DNA of 64,000 nt from NCBI GenBank assembly GCA_019637295.1, contig JAHBVX010000005.1:62001-126000 (forward strand), in the 5' to 3' direction. The translations under genes were made by a program, and so were the position numbers. How positions within the stretch are numbered: position 1 is the stretch's first letter; each line of letters opens with the position of its first letter. This document shows positions 41,474 through 51,075 of this stretch, one piece after another. The notes beneath the pieces are model-generated. The model made no database searches, was not told the origin of the DNA, and saw only the letters and a list, made by a program, of their open reading frames with translations. Source of the DNA: Polyangiaceae bacterium (GTDB taxonomy: Bacteria; Myxococcota_A; Polyangia; Polyangiales; Polyangiaceae).

Positions 41474-42228
41474 ACGAGAAGGACCGCACCTTCAGCCATC
41501 CGCTGTATGACTACCTGGAGCGGGTGCCGGGGCTCGACGTCGCCACCACGAGCGTGGACAAGCTGCTGACCTGGGGCATGAACAATGCCCTGTGGATCTT
41601 CCCGATGGCGACCAGCTGCTGTGGCATCGAGTTCATGGCAGCGGCGGCCAGCCGCGTGGATCTGGATCGCATGGGCACCATCGTGCGCGGCACCCCCCGG
41701 CAGTGTGACGTCATGGTGGTGGCCGGCACCATCACCGTGAAAATGGCGCCCCGCGTACGCAAGCTGTGGGATCAGATGCCCGAGCCGAAGTGGTGCATCG
41801 CCATGGGCTCCTGCGCCATCAGCGGCGACTTCTACCGGGACATCTACAGCGTCGTCCCGGGCATCGACACCTTTCTTCCCGTGGACGTGTACGTGCCGGG
41901 GTGCCCTCCCAACCCCGAGGAGCTGATGCACGGCCTGCTGCGCTTGCAGGAGAAGGTGCGCGCCGTGCGGGAGGGCTCCTGGCGCGAGGCCGAGACTCGG
42001 CCCCCCACCTCGCAGTACCAGCGGCAGCCGAGCATCCCACGCATCGGCGATCCGACCCGACCCGCCGCCCTCACCGAGCTGCAGACGCTGAGCGCCGGCT
42101 CTCTGGGCGCCACCGGGCAGCTCAACCTGGCTCAGGTTCGCGCGAGCAAGCACGGCAAGGCGCTGGCCGCGGGCGCGCAGCTCGACGAGCCAGACCACGA
42201 CCCGGCGAGCGAGGAGGACGACAGCTGA
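41464..42228 (+). CDS. nuoB: NADH-quinone oxidoreductase subunit B
   Basis: Peripheral-arm subunit holding iron-sulfur cluster N2, the last electron carrier before quinone. The four cluster ligands are visible: tandem Cys52-Cys53 in TSCCGIEF, Cys118 in GSCAISG and Cys148 in [11 protein letters not shown]. At 254 residues it is longer than usual because of about 80 extra C-terminal residues, Pro/Ala/Ser-rich and acidic at the end, after the normal fold. A GTG start overlapping nuoA is supported by an AAAGGAG ribosome site eight bases upstream. The nuoC ATG overlaps its stop (TGATG). Confidence 0.96.
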   Translation: MAVDEKDRTFSHPLYDYLERVPGLDVATTSVDKLLTWGMNNALWIFPMATSCCGIEFMAAAASRVDLDRMGTIVRGTPRQCDVMVVAGTITVKMAPRVRKLWDQMPEPKWCIAMGSCAISGDFYRDIYSVVPGIDTFLPVDVYVPGCPPNPEELMHGLLRLQEKVRAVREGSWREAETRPPTSQYQRQPSIPRIGDPTRPAALTELQTLSAGSLGATGQLNLAQVRASKHGKALAAGAQLDEPDHDPASEEDDS

Positions 42229-42722
42229 TGCCGGCCAAAGGCTCGCCGCCGGATCCCGAGTTCGAGGCGCTGCTCGCGGAGCGCTTCGGGGTCGCCGAGT
42301 TTCCAGCGGACGCGCCGCCGATCGTGGACGGAGCGCGCCACCGAGAGCTGGCGCTCTTGCTGCGCAAGCGCGGCTACCGCGTCTACGTCACCGTCGTTGC
42401 GACGCACTTTCTGGCCAAGGGCGCCGACAAGGCCGGACCCGAGGCTCCCGAGCGCTACGAAGTGGCCACCGCGCTCAGAACCGTGGGGCCCGGCTCCAAG
42501 CTGGCGCTGTGGCGGGTGGTCGTCCCCGTGGGCGGAAGCATCGATTCGCTCGCGTCGATCTTCGCCGGCGCGGACTGGCAAGAGCGCGAGCAGTTCGACC
42601 TCGTCGGCGTGCGATTCGAGGGGCACCCGGACCTGCGACGGCTGATGATGCCCGAGGACTGGGAGGGGCACCCTCTCCGTAAGGACTACGCCATCGACAC
42701 GCCGTGCTCGCCATGGCGGTAG
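42228..42722 (+). CDS. nuoC: NADH-quinone oxidoreductase subunit C
   Basis: A 164-residue 30-kDa-type subunit of the complex I peripheral arm. It shows the family signature in its C-terminal half: [20 protein letters not shown] followed by [20 protein letters not shown], given here in two parts. The ATG overlaps the nuoB TGA by one base, and nuoD starts ten bases after the stop. It is separate from nuoD, not fused as in some bacteria. Confidence 0.95.
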   Translation: MPAKGSPPDPEFEALLAERFGVAEFPADAPPIVDGARHRELALLLRKRGYRVYVTVVATHFLAKGADKAGPEAPERYEVATALRTVGPGSKLALWRVVVPVGGSIDSLASIFAGADWQEREQFDLVGVRFEGHPDLRRLMMPEDWEGHPLRKDYAIDTPCSPWR

Positions 42723-42732
42723 AGGCAATGCC

Positions 42733-43938
42733 ATGAGCGCTCGAGTCACCAGCGGTGCCGTCTCCCGAGGTCGCCCCGATCCCTACTTGGACATCGAGGA
42801 CTACGATCCCGAAGCGGATTTGATGGTGCTCAACCTAGGGCCGCAGCACCCGAGCACCCACGGGGTGTTTCACGTCAAGCTGTACCTGGACGGCGAAGTG
42901 ATCGTCAAAGCAGTGCCCTACGCCGGCTACCTGCACCGCGGCGTCGAGAAGCTGTGCGAGAAGCTGATGTTCACGCAGATCACGCCCATCGTGGACAAGA
43001 ACGACTACGTCTCGCCGATGATGAACGAGCAGGCCATCAACATGGCCTTCGAGGCGCTCATGGGCGTCGAGGTACCGCGCCGGGCGCGCTACCTCCGCAC
43101 CATCGTCGCGGAGCTGCAGCGCGTCGCGAGCCACCTGCTCTGGCTCGGGACCTTCGCCATGGACCTGGGCGGCGCCCTCGGCGGCGGCACGAGCGTGTTC
43201 ATGTACTGCTTCCGCGAGCGCGAGTCGATCCTCGACCTGTTCGAGGACCTGACGGGCTGCCGCTTCCACTACAATACCCACACCATCGGCGGCAATCGCC
43301 ACGACATCCCCGAGGGGTGGGCCGCCGCGGTCAAGTCCACGCTCACGAACATCGCCGAGCACGCCGAGGACTACGCGTCGCTGATGATGGGCAACTCCAT
43401 CTATGTCGCGCGCACGCGCGGGGTCGGCGTCATCGATCGCAAGCTCAGCGCCGAGCTGGGCATCACCGGTCCCATCGGCCGAGCCGCGGGGCTCGATCAC
43501 GACCTGCGGCGGGACGCGCCCTACCACGTCTACGACGAGATCGCGGTGAACGTCGCCACCGAGCAGGCGGGCGACTGCCAAGCCCGGGCGCTGGTTCGCA
43601 TCAAGGAGATCGTCGAGAGCATCCGCATCGTGCGCGAGCTGATCGACGGCGTGCCCGAGGGACCGATCTGTGGCCACCGACCGATCAAGATCGCCGCGCA
43701 GGAGCGGGCGGTGTCGGGTCAGACGTACACCTGCCTCGAGTCTCCCCGGGGCGAGCTGGGCACCTACCTGATCGGCGGCGGGGACAACAAGGGCGCGAGC
43801 CCCTACCGGCTGAAGATCCGCCCCCCGAGTCTGCACGCCGTCGCGGCGATCCCCTACGTCTTTCCAGGCCACTCGGTGAGCGACGCGGTGGCCATCCTCG
43901 GCAGCATCGACCCCATCATGGGCGAAGTGGATCGCTGA
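42733..43938 (+). CDS. nuoD: NADH-quinone oxidoreductase subunit D
   Basis: A 401-residue 49-kDa-type subunit lining the quinone-binding cavity with NuoB. Diagnostic segments are LNLGPQHPSTHGVFH near the N-terminus (His and the quinone-binding region), GYLHRGVEKL, THTIGGNRHDIPEGW and the closing DPIMGEVDR, the standard C-terminus of this subunit. Gene order nuoA-B-C-D is typical, but nuoE, F and G do not follow; a convergent lipoprotein gene does. Confidence 0.97.
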   Translation: MSARVTSGAVSRGRPDPYLDIEDYDPEADLMVLNLGPQHPSTHGVFHVKLYLDGEVIVKAVPYAGYLHRGVEKLCEKLMFTQITPIVDKNDYVSPMMNEQAINMAFEALMGVEVPRRARYLRTIVAELQRVASHLLWLGTFAMDLGGALGGGTSVFMYCFRERESILDLFEDLTGCRFHYNTHTIGGNRHDIPEGWAAAVKSTLTNIAEHAEDYASLMMGNSIYVARTRGVGVIDRKLSAELGITGPIGRAAGLDHDLRRDAPYHVYDEIAVNVATEQAGDCQARALVRIKEIVESIRIVRELIDGVPEGPICGHRPIKIAAQERAVSGQTYTCLESPRGELGTYLIGGGDNKGASPYRLKIRPPSLHAVAAIPYVFPGHSVSDAVAILGSIDPIMGEVDR

Positions 43939-43956
43939 GGCGCCGCTCCCGCGGGC

Positions 43957-45210
43957 TCACGGCAGACAGCACACGGTGACGGGCCCCGCGGGTGTGGCCG
44001 AGCCGGTGGCCGTCGGGCTGCCGCTCGGCGGACAGCTGCCAGGGTTGGTCAGCGCGTAGCCGATCCGCGCCATACCCCAGTTGTTGTCGCCGTTGTTGGC
44101 GTCGGTGAACGTGGTGCACGTGCCGCTCGCCGGCACCGTCGCGAGCGGGCCCGAGCCGCAGTTGTTGGCGGCGTTGACGCGGACGCCGCAGGGCGTCGAG
44201 GTGCAGCCGCACTCGGCGCCCGCAGACGCGCCGCAGCTGCAGCCCGTGGCGCTGCAGGCGCGGGTGTCGTTCAGCGTGCCGTCGGCGTAAGAGCGCTTCT
44301 GTGAGTACGCGCTGCCCGCCGGACACTCGTGGTCTCCGGGCTGCGCGATGCAAGGTCCGACGGCGCCAGCCAGCTTGGCCACGCAGGCCTCTGCGGCAGC
44401 GGCGCACTTGCCTGCGGCGGTGGGCTGGCAGCTGCGCGCGCTCGCGTCCCAGGCCGCAGGCGGGACGTCGGTCTTGACCTGCGTCGCGCAGGTACCCGGC
44501 GCGACCCCGCTGCCGCTGACCCGGCACGAGTACGTGGCTCCCTGGGTCTGAAAGCTGATCTGACTGCACCCTGCGATGGACAGGGTCTGGGTGGTGGTGC
44601 AGCTGGTGCCGCCGTTGCAGCGGATCTGGGCGCGACACGACGCGGTCGTGGTGTTCGGCGTGTCGCAGCCGCACTCACAATTCGCGGGCTTGGCGTCGAG
44701 CTTGGCAGGATCGTACAGCGCGCTGCCGGCTTGGTAGCCCGATGGGCAGGCGTCCTGGGGCTTCTCGTCGACGAAGCCGATGACCTGCCAACCCGTGGGC
44801 GGAGCGGGGGTGCAGACGTAGCCAGCTTGACACTGGGGATCGGCGCAGTCGATGAGGCCGTCGGCGTTGTCGTCCACGCCGTTGGTGCAGTCTTCGGCGC
44901 CGCCGCCGCCGGTCCCACCGCTGGGGCTCGCACCCACGCCCCCGCTGCCGCCAGCCGGGCCGGCTCCAGTGCCGCCCGCCGGGGCCGCGCCCGTGCCGCC
45001 ACCGCTCGGGACCGCGCCCGTGCCGCCGCTGCCGCCGCTCGGGGCCGCGCCCGTGCCGCCGGTCTGGCCGCCAGCTCCGCCGGTCGCCCCCCCGTCCGCG
45101 GCCGCCGCGCCGCCGGTGCCCGAACCCCCAAACAACTCGCCATCGTCGCTGCCGCCGCAGGCCAGAGCGAAGGCTGCCAAGCTCATGAAGGTCAGTGAAG
45201 CGCGCCGCAT
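43957..45210 (-). CDS. Cys-rich lipoprotein with Gly-rich linker
   Basis: A 417-residue lipoprotein: signal peptide and lipobox FALAC (Cys18), a Gly/Ala/Pro/Ser-rich linker of about 85 residues, an acidic Asp-rich segment (CTNGVDDNADGLIDCADPQC) that resembles a calcium-binding type of repeat found in Myxococcota proteins, and a Cys-rich C-terminal region. About 30 cysteines point to a disulfide-stabilised exported protein. No enzymatic motif is recognised. An AAGGAG site five bases before the ATG supports the start at 45210. It lies convergent to nuoD, interrupting the nuo gene order. Confidence 0.8.
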   Translation of the reverse strand: MRRASLTFMSLAAFALACGGSDDGELFGGSGTGGAAAADGGATGGAGGQTGGTGAAPSGGSGGTGAVPSGGGTGAAPAGGTGAGPAGGSGGVGASPSGGTGGGGAEDCTNGVDDNADGLIDCADPQCQAGYVCTPAPPTGWQVIGFVDEKPQDACPSGYQAGSALYDPAKLDAKPANCECGCDTPNTTTASCRAQIRCNGGTSCTTTQTLSIAGCSQISFQTQGATYSCRVSGSGVAPGTCATQVKTDVPPAAWDASARSCQPTAAGKCAAAAEACVAKLAGAVGPCIAQPGDHECPAGSAYSQKRSYADGTLNDTRACSATGCSCGASAGAECGCTSTPCGVRVNAANNCGSGPLATVPASGTCTTFTDANNGDNNWGMARIGYALTNPGSCPPSGSPTATGSATPAGPVTVCCLP

Positions 45211-45317
45211 GTGTTCTCCTTGTCGCGGCCGACACTGTAGCGCAAATCGGGGTTCGTCGCTCGTTCGCCGCGAGGGCGATGACGTCCAGCGCCTGGCCGC
45301 GCTATGCTGGCGCTCAC

Positions 45318-45857
45318 ATGACGCGCATCGCTGCGATCCTGGCCGTTGGTCTGCTGAGTCTGGGCTGCGGCTCGTCGTCGGATGACGACGGCGGGGGCGC
45401 GAGCGGTGGAGGCTGCGACACCAGCGGCACGAGCCCGTCGGCGCTGGAGTGCCAGATCTTGGCGTTGGTGAACCAGACTCGCGCCGCGGGCACGACCTGC
45501 GGCGGACAGTCCAAGCCGCCGGCCCCGCCCCTGAAGATGAACTCGATCTTGCGCGGCGCCGCCCGGGCGCACGCCGTGGACATGGCGGAGAACGACTACT
45601 TCTCACACGACGGCCTGGACGGGCGGGACCCCTTCGACCGCATGAGCGACGCAGGCTACGGCTTCAGCAAGGCGGGCGAGAACATCGCCGCCGGCTCGGC
45701 GACGGCCGAGGGGTCGATGCAGCAGTGGCTGGGCAGCGCGGGTCACTGCGGCAACATCATGGACCCGGGCTTCGAGGATCTGGGCGTCGGCTACGCGTTC
45801 AACGCCAGCCACCAGTACCGGCACGTGTGGGTGCAGAAGTTCGGGCGCCCCAAGTAG
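45318..45857 (+). CDS. CAP-domain (SCP/PR1-like) lipoprotein
   Basis: A 179-residue lipoprotein with lipobox LLSLGC (Cys17) and an acidic, Gly-rich spacer. The CAP domain follows: ECQILALVNQTRAAGTTCGG, then ARAHAVDMAENDYFSHDG, AGENIAAGS, GHCGNIMDPGFEDLGVGYA and HVWVQKFG. The metal- or substrate-pocket residues of the family (His in AHAVDM, Glu in GEN, His in GHC) are present. CAP proteins have varied extracellular roles in bacteria. Start at the ATG at 45318, ten bases downstream of a TATGCT box. It lies between the convergent lipoprotein gene and nuoH. Confidence 0.88.
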   Translation: MTRIAAILAVGLLSLGCGSSSDDDGGGASGGGCDTSGTSPSALECQILALVNQTRAAGTTCGGQSKPPAPPLKMNSILRGAARAHAVDMAENDYFSHDGLDGRDPFDRMSDAGYGFSKAGENIAAGSATAEGSMQQWLGSAGHCGNIMDPGFEDLGVGYAFNASHQYRHVWVQKFGRPK

Positions 45858-45928
45858 CCTCGCGGCCGCCTTCGAGCCCGAAGTCCCTCGCCTCGCGCCG
45901 GGAGTTGCTCTAGCCTGCCGCCCTCGCC

Positions 45929-46972
45929 ATGGACGCCTGGCTCAGCAATCCGTTCGTGCACGGCCTCGTGTACGGCGTCGTGGTCGTCACCGCCCTGATG
46001 ACCGTTACCGCCTGGAGCATCTGGTTCGAGCGCAAGTTCGCTGGTCGCATGCAGAGTCGGACCGGTCCGACCCTGGTGGGTCCCTACGGCTTGCTGCAGC
46101 CCCTGGCCGACGCCCTCAAGCTGCTACAGAAGGAAGACATCGTCCCCAAGGACGCCGACCGTGTCCTGTTCAACGTCGCCCCGCCCCTGACGGTCCTGTT
46201 CGCGCTCGGCGCCGCCGCCGTCGTCCCCTGGGGCCCCGAGCAGATCGCCGCCGATCTGGACGTCGGCGTGCTGTTCATCCTGGCGATGGGCGGCATGGTC
46301 GTGTTTCCGGTCTGGATCGCCGGCTGGGCCAGCAACAACAAGTACGCGCTGCTCGGCGGGATGCGCTCGGTGGCGCAGGGCATCAGCTACGAGATCCCGC
46401 TCGTGATGGCGGCGCTCGTGCCGGTGGTGCTATGCGGCAGCATGAGCGTGTCGGACATCGTGCGCTTTCAGCTCGAGCACGGCTGGCTGATCTACTCCGC
46501 GCCGGTGGTCGGGTTCCTGGCCTTCCTGCTCTTCTTCCTCGCGTCCCTCGCCGAGGCCAATCGCATCCCGTTCGACATCCCCGAGGCAGAGAGCGAGCTC
46601 GTCGCAGGGGTCACGACCGAGTACACGGGCATGAAGTTCGGCCTCTTCTACCTGGCCGAGTACCTGCACACGCTGGTCATCAGCGCCGTCGCCTCGGCGC
46701 TGTTTCTCGGGGGCTGGGGCGGGATCGGGGGGCTCGCGCCCGGGCTGCACTGGATGGTGCTCAAGACGCTGCTGCTGTTCGGCGCCATCTTCTGGATCCG
46801 CTGGACCTTGCTCCGCTTCCGCGCCGATCAGCTCATGACTCTGTGCTGGAAGTACCTCGTCCCCGGCGGACTCGCGCTGGTGATGGCCGCGGCCGCCTGG
46901 GTCCACTGGGGCGCCTTCGCGGGTACCACGGCCACGCCCGCGCCCGCGCCCGCCGAGCAAGGTGCGCGCTGA
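45929..46972 (+). CDS. nuoH: NADH-quinone oxidoreductase subunit H
   Basis: A 347-residue membrane subunit with about eight transmembrane helices, next to the quinone site. Diagnostic motifs are FERKFAGRMQSRTGPTLVGP, QPLADALKLLQKEDI, SYEIPLVMAAL and the loop EANRIPFDIPEAESELVAG, which is part of the quinone tunnel. The final residues are Ala/Pro-rich. Its stop is overlapped by the nuoI ATG (TGATG). In most genomes nuoH follows nuoG; here it begins a separate block after two lipoprotein genes. Confidence 0.96.
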   Translation: MDAWLSNPFVHGLVYGVVVVTALMTVTAWSIWFERKFAGRMQSRTGPTLVGPYGLLQPLADALKLLQKEDIVPKDADRVLFNVAPPLTVLFALGAAAVVPWGPEQIAADLDVGVLFILAMGGMVVFPVWIAGWASNNKYALLGGMRSVAQGISYEIPLVMAALVPVVLCGSMSVSDIVRFQLEHGWLIYSAPVVGFLAFLLFFLASLAEANRIPFDIPEAESELVAGVTTEYTGMKFGLFYLAEYLHTLVISAVASALFLGGWGGIGGLAPGLHWMVLKTLLLFGAIFWIRWTLLRFRADQLMTLCWKYLVPGGLALVMAAAAWVHWGAFAGTTATPAPAPAEQGAR

Positions 46973-47577
46973 TGGGCTACTTCCTCGACACGGTTCGCGC
47001 GCTCGGCACCACCTTCAAGCATCTGTTCCGGAAGCCGGTCACCGTCCATTACCCCGCGCAGAAGCGGACCCGCTCCGAGCGCTATCGCAACACCTTCGCG
47101 CTGCTACACGAGGCCGATGGCGACGAAGCCTGCGTCGGATGCCTGCAGTGCGAGCGCATCTGCCCGTCGCAGGTCATCACCGTCATCGCGGAGAAGAAGG
47201 AGTCGCCCATCAGCGGCAAGCGTCGCGGCTACGCCAAGGACTTCGTGCTGGATCTGAACGCGTGCATCTACTGTGAGCTGTGCGTTCAGGTCTGCCCGAC
47301 GGACGCCATCGTCATGACGCGCGTTCCAGAGCAGCCAGGCTACAGTCGCGAAGAGCTGTGCCTGACCATGGAGCGCCTGTACGAGAACGAGACGCAGAAG
47401 CCGCTGACCTGGGGGACCGCTTCGAAGTTGATGCAGATGCAGGATCCGAAGCGCGGCCAGCCGCCCCCCGAGCCCAAGGTGGCCAAGAAGGCTCCCGCCG
47501 CGGAGGCTGCGGCCGCCGCCGACGACGCGAAAGCGCCCGAGGGCGGCCCAGCCGGGCCGCCGCGCAACGAGAGCTGA
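46972..47577 (+). CDS. nuoI: NADH-quinone oxidoreductase subunit I
   Basis: A 201-residue subunit with two [4Fe-4S] clusters (N6a and N6b). The two ferredoxin motifs are complete: CVGCLQCERIC (54-64) and CIYCELCVQVC (98-108). An amphipathic N-terminal helix (YFLDTVRALGTTFKHLF) contacts the membrane arm. The last 50 residues form an Ala/Pro/Lys-rich tail that is longer than in most homologues. It is coupled to nuoH by a one-base overlap. Confidence 0.96.
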   Translation: MGYFLDTVRALGTTFKHLFRKPVTVHYPAQKRTRSERYRNTFALLHEADGDEACVGCLQCERICPSQVITVIAEKKESPISGKRRGYAKDFVLDLNACIYCELCVQVCPTDAIVMTRVPEQPGYSREELCLTMERLYENETQKPLTWGTASKLMQMQDPKRGQPPPEPKVAKKAPAAEAAAAADDAKAPEGGPAGPPRNES

Positions 47578-47587
47578 AGCGTTGCGC

Positions 47588-48775
47588 ATGAGTCCGAGCT
47601 GCCCGCACTGCTCGAGCCCGCTGCCGGAGGGCGCCATCGATCGCGTGCGCGAGATCGCCACCTGCCCCGGCTGTCAGCGCCTCGTCGATGTGCAGCCGCT
47701 GTTGGCGGTCGCCGCCCAGTCACCGGGCGCCGCGGGGGTCGAAGCCCCGCGACGCATGCGCCCGGTCGTGGCCCTGCCCGCGGGCCTGACCATCGCCCAC
47801 GAAGGACACGACGGCATCGTCATCGGCTACCGAGGCGAAGCGGAGCGGCGGACGCTGATCATCACGCGCCGCTGGCGGCGCGTGAAGCACTACGTGATGG
47901 CCTCGGTCGTGCTGGGCCTCGGGTTCTGGTGGAGCCGCGCGGTCGCCGAGGACGGCATCGGAGTGTGGACGAGCATCGCCGCGGTGATGTTGCTGGGTTG
48001 GGTCTGGATGCTCGCGGGGATGTTGTTCAATCGAACGACGATCCGCGTGGAGCCGACGCGCATCAGCGTCAGCCATGGGCCGCTGCCGAGTCCGATCCTC
48101 GCGCGCTCGGTGGAGCTGCCGGTCCTGCGCATCAAGCAGCTCTTCGCCAAGAAGGCCGGCAGCTTCGAGGTGCGCGCGGCGTTGGTGGACGGTCAGGAGC
48201 TCACCCTGGTCAGGCCCCTCGTCAGCGCCGAGCAAGCCCTGTTCATCGAGCAACAGCTCGAGCAGCAGCTCGGCCTGGTCGACTTCGAGGTGCCCGGGGA
48301 GGTGGGCGGGGTGCTCGCGGTCGGGAGCTTGCCGGGCCCCGCCAAGCTCGCCATCGGCGCCGCGAGCGCGCTGCCCTTGGTGATCATGGTCGGCGTCGGC
48401 GGGCTGGTGTTCGCGCTGTTCCCCAAGACTCGCCTCTCGGGACAGCTCGAGCTCGGCGGGCCGGCCGACGCGGTCACCTTCGCGCCGAACGACTGCGACT
48501 CGGGGCAGCCGACGGGCTATTTCGGGGTCGAGCTGCGCGGCGAGCAGGCTCCGGGGATCCGGGTGCGGGTGGTCCAGGATCCCGTGCGCGGCCCCGCCGT
48601 CGTCGTGCACAATGGCGGAAGTCAGCAGAGCCTGACCGCTGCCGACTGCGAACTTCTCGAGGTACGGGTGCGCCCGACCAACACCACCGTCAACGACGTG
48701 CGGGTGCTCGAGGGCTCCCTCGACGCGCGCTGCTCGTCGCTGCGGGGACGGGTCGACTTCGAGGGCTGTTACTAG
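47588..48775 (+). CDS. Membrane protein with zinc ribbon, unknown function
   Basis: A 395-residue protein starting with a zinc-ribbon-like pair (CPHC at 6-9 and CPGC near 26-29). Two membrane segments lie at about 103-117 and 123-142 (ASVVLGLGFWWSRAV, IAAVMLLGWVWMLAGMLF), followed by a soluble, strand-rich region, a third segment near 260-277 (LPLVIMVGVGGLVFALF), and an exported Cys-containing C-terminal domain. The layout resembles PH-domain-like membrane proteins, but no family is certain. The ATG at 47588 is chosen over a TTG six bases upstream. It begins ten bases after nuoI and is followed two bases after its stop by a glycosyltransferase gene. Confidence 0.75.
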   Translation: MSPSCPHCSSPLPEGAIDRVREIATCPGCQRLVDVQPLLAVAAQSPGAAGVEAPRRMRPVVALPAGLTIAHEGHDGIVIGYRGEAERRTLIITRRWRRVKHYVMASVVLGLGFWWSRAVAEDGIGVWTSIAAVMLLGWVWMLAGMLFNRTTIRVEPTRISVSHGPLPSPILARSVELPVLRIKQLFAKKAGSFEVRAALVDGQELTLVRPLVSAEQALFIEQQLEQQLGLVDFEVPGEVGGVLAVGSLPGPAKLAIGAASALPLVIMVGVGGLVFALFPKTRLSGQLELGGPADAVTFAPNDCDSGQPTGYFGVELRGEQAPGIRVRVVQDPVRGPAVVVHNGGSQQSLTAADCELLEVRVRPTNTTVNDVRVLEGSLDARCSSLRGRVDFEGCY

Positions 48776-48776
48776 C

Positions 48777-49922
48777 GTGGCTCGCCGCCTTCACCGCATC
48801 GCGATCGATGCGCGCTCCGTGCTCGACAAGAAGAGCGGCATCGGCAATTACGTGGCAGCGCTGCTTCGTCACTTGGTGCCCATGGCGGAGGACATGCAGT
48901 TTCTCCTGCTGCGGCATCCGAGCGCGCGTGAGCCGATCATCGAGCACTCGCGCGCCACGGAAATCCGCCTGGGCGGCGAGACGAAGAGCATGCGGACCGT
49001 ATTTCGCCTGGGCCGCGAGCACGACTTCAGCCGCTACGATCTCTATCACGGGCCCGCGGACCTGATCCCGCTCGGCGTCGGCTGCCGCTGGGTCGTGACG
49101 ATTCACGATCTGATGTGGTTCGAGGCGCCCGCTCTGGCCTCGGCGTTCCTGCCCGTCCGAGTCGCCAACGGCCTCTGGTATCGCAGCAACATCCGTCGCG
49201 CCGTCCGGGGCGCCGAGCGTGTGATCGCCATCTCCGAGGCCACCCGGGCCGCGATGGGTCGCGTCTTTCCCGACCACGTCAACAAGGTGCACGTCGTCCA
49301 TCATGGCATCGACCCCGCGGTGTACGCCGCCGCGCGTGCCGGACCGCGCTCGCTGCTCGATCGTTGGCTGTCGCCCGCCGAGCGCTACTCGCTGATCGTG
49401 GGTCAGGGCTCCCCCTACAAGAACCACCTGGGCATGGTCGCCGCTTTCGTGGAGGCGACGCGAGACGATCCGGCCCACAAGTTGGTGTTGGTGCGGCGCT
49501 TCTCGCGCATCGATCGCGCGATGTCGAGCCTGCTGGCGCGACCCGACGTCGCCGCCCGCGTCATCGCGATCCCGAGCGTGACGGATCTCGAGTTGCTCAC
49601 CCTCTATCGCCACGCCCACATGTTCTTGTTCGCGTCGCACTGTGAGGGTTTCGGGCTGCCGGCGCTCGAGGCCATGAGCCTCGGCACCCCCGTCCTCGGC
49701 TCGCGGGCGCCGGCGGTCGCCGAGATCGCCGGGGACGCGGCGCTCTTGGCGGAGCCGTCCAGCCACGGCGACTTGGTCGCCAAGCTCCGCGCACTCGATC
49801 GGGATACCGCGCTGAGGCAGCGCTTGATCCGCGCAGGCGCCGCGCGGGTAGCGCAGTTCACCTGGCCAGCCGCCGCCGAGCGCACCCTCTCGGTCTATCG
49901 CGACGCCCTCGCGGTCGGCTGA
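48777..49922 (+). CDS. Glycosyltransferase family 4-type protein
   Basis: A 381-residue GT-B-fold glycosyltransferase. The N-terminal domain opens with IAIDARSVLDKKSGIGNYV and contains VVTIHDLMWFEAP and ERVIAISEATRAAMGR. The C-terminal nucleotide-sugar domain has the GT4 signature FASHCEGFGLPALEAMSLGTPVLGS, given here in part as EGFGLPALEAMSLGTPVL, with the two conserved glutamates, and a final TWPAAAERTL. It likely transfers a sugar from a nucleotide donor to a lipid or polysaccharide acceptor; the acceptor is unknown. GTG start, one base after the previous stop. No polysaccharide operon surrounds it. Confidence 0.9.
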   Translation: MARRLHRIAIDARSVLDKKSGIGNYVAALLRHLVPMAEDMQFLLLRHPSAREPIIEHSRATEIRLGGETKSMRTVFRLGREHDFSRYDLYHGPADLIPLGVGCRWVVTIHDLMWFEAPALASAFLPVRVANGLWYRSNIRRAVRGAERVIAISEATRAAMGRVFPDHVNKVHVVHHGIDPAVYAAARAGPRSLLDRWLSPAERYSLIVGQGSPYKNHLGMVAAFVEATRDDPAHKLVLVRRFSRIDRAMSSLLARPDVAARVIAIPSVTDLELLTLYRHAHMFLFASHCEGFGLPALEAMSLGTPVLGSRAPAVAEIAGDAALLAEPSSHGDLVAKLRALDRDTALRQRLIRAGAARVAQFTWPAAAERTLSVYRDALAVG

Positions 49923-49932
49923 GGTCGACGGC

Positions 49933-50700
49933 TCACGGTTCGTGCTCTCGGTCCACCATCGACTCGCGCCGTGCCCAGCGCCGGTACGCGCTCGGCGGGA
50001 AGAACGCCAGCCCGATGCACACCGCGGCGATGGTGCCGAGGACGCTCACCGAGCTCAGGGCCCAGACGTGTACCCGCAGCCCGGTGCCGAAGACGAGCCG
50101 GTGAGCCACCGTGCCCGCGTAGGCCAGCGCAGACGCGCCGATACCCACGCCCCACAGCAGCACCCGCTGCACGACCAGCGGATCCGCCAGGCCGATGGCG
50201 AGGCGGCGCCGCAGCTGAGCGTGGAAGCGAAAGCACTCCAGGGCCATCCACGCGGGAGCGCTGGCGCGCGCCGAGAGCGCGAGCGGCAGCTCCGGACCCG
50301 AGATGGGCTCGAGGTCCGAGTAGCGCAGGTGCTGACCCGAGCTGACCTCGGCCGCCAGCGTGCCGCAGATGAACAGCGCCAGCAGCACGGCGAAGCCGGC
50401 AGCAGCTCGGCTCCTGGGGTGGAACACCCGCCAGGAGAAGGCCACCAGGCTCAGGTGACCCACGCACTCGATCGACAGCCCCAGGATGGTCAGCAGGCTG
50501 CGCGTCTCGGGGGTCGCCTCGAGCAACAGCTTGCCGGCGGTGCCCACGGCGTAGGCCAGAAACCCGACGCAGAGCAGCGCCGATCCGAGCAGCAACTCCG
50601 GGAGCTTGCGGCTGCGCGCATAGAGCGCGAGCAGCCGTACGCCGACGCCCAGAGACGCCAACATGAACAGCACCACGCCCGCGAGGCTCAAGAGCTTCAT
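49933..50700 (-). CDS. Seven-helix integral membrane protein
   Basis: A 255-residue protein made mostly of about seven membrane-spanning helices, for example LSLAGVVLFMLASLGVGVRL, LLLGSALLCVGFLAYAVG, GFAVLLALFICGTLAAEV and SSVSVLGTIAAVCIGLAFF. No catalytic motif is recognised. Start at the ATG at 50700, which overlaps the TGA of the upstream small gene (ATGA); upstream sequence in the longer frame is not membrane-like. It seems to form a two-gene unit with that gene. Confidence 0.75.
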   Translation of the reverse strand: MKLLSLAGVVLFMLASLGVGVRLLALYARSRKLPELLLGSALLCVGFLAYAVGTAGKLLLEATPETRSLLTILGLSIECVGHLSLVAFSWRVFHPRSRAAAGFAVLLALFICGTLAAEVSSGQHLRYSDLEPISGPELPLALSARASAPAWMALECFRFHAQLRRRLAIGLADPLVVQRVLLWGVGIGASALAYAGTVAHRLVFGTGLRVHVWALSSVSVLGTIAAVCIGLAFFPPSAYRRWARRESMVDREHEP

Positions 50701-51029
50701 GGCTTGGACCTCCGCGAGGAGTCCATCCGCTCGAAGACGTCGTACGCACTCTCCGCGACGACCTCGGCGTGCTGCTGGGCGTGCGCGACCAGATCCGCGG
50801 CCAGCTCCCGGCACAGGGCCGAGGCCTCACCCACCCGGCGCTTGCCGAGCGCCGCCGGGAGCAGCCGCTCGACCACCACTTGCATCTGGTGCACCGAGAC
50901 GCTGGCCGGCTCGAGACCGACGTTCTTGAGCACCAGCCGCAGCGTGCCCCTGGCCTCGATGCGTGACAACGCAGTGCGCGCCTCGAGCTCGGCGCTGACC
51001 CACTCGAAGGCGAGCGACTCGGTCAGCAT
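50697..51029 (-). CDS. Small cytoplasmic protein paired with membrane protein
   Basis: A 110-residue helical protein with no signal peptide. Notable segments are ALSRIEARGTLRLVLKNVGL, SVSVHQMQVVVERLLPAALG and a Ser/Arg/Lys-rich end. I recall similar small proteins in other Myxococcota but know no function. It is translationally coupled to the downstream membrane protein gene, so the two products may act together. Confidence 0.65.
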   Translation of the reverse strand: MLTESLAFEWVSAELEARTALSRIEARGTLRLVLKNVGLEPASVSVHQMQVVVERLLPAALGKRRVGEASALCRELAADLVAHAQQHAEVVAESAYDVFERMDSSRRSKP

Positions 51030-51075
51030 CCGGCGGCTCCAGGCCCCGCCGCTGCCCGGAGCGAGGGCGCCGGGC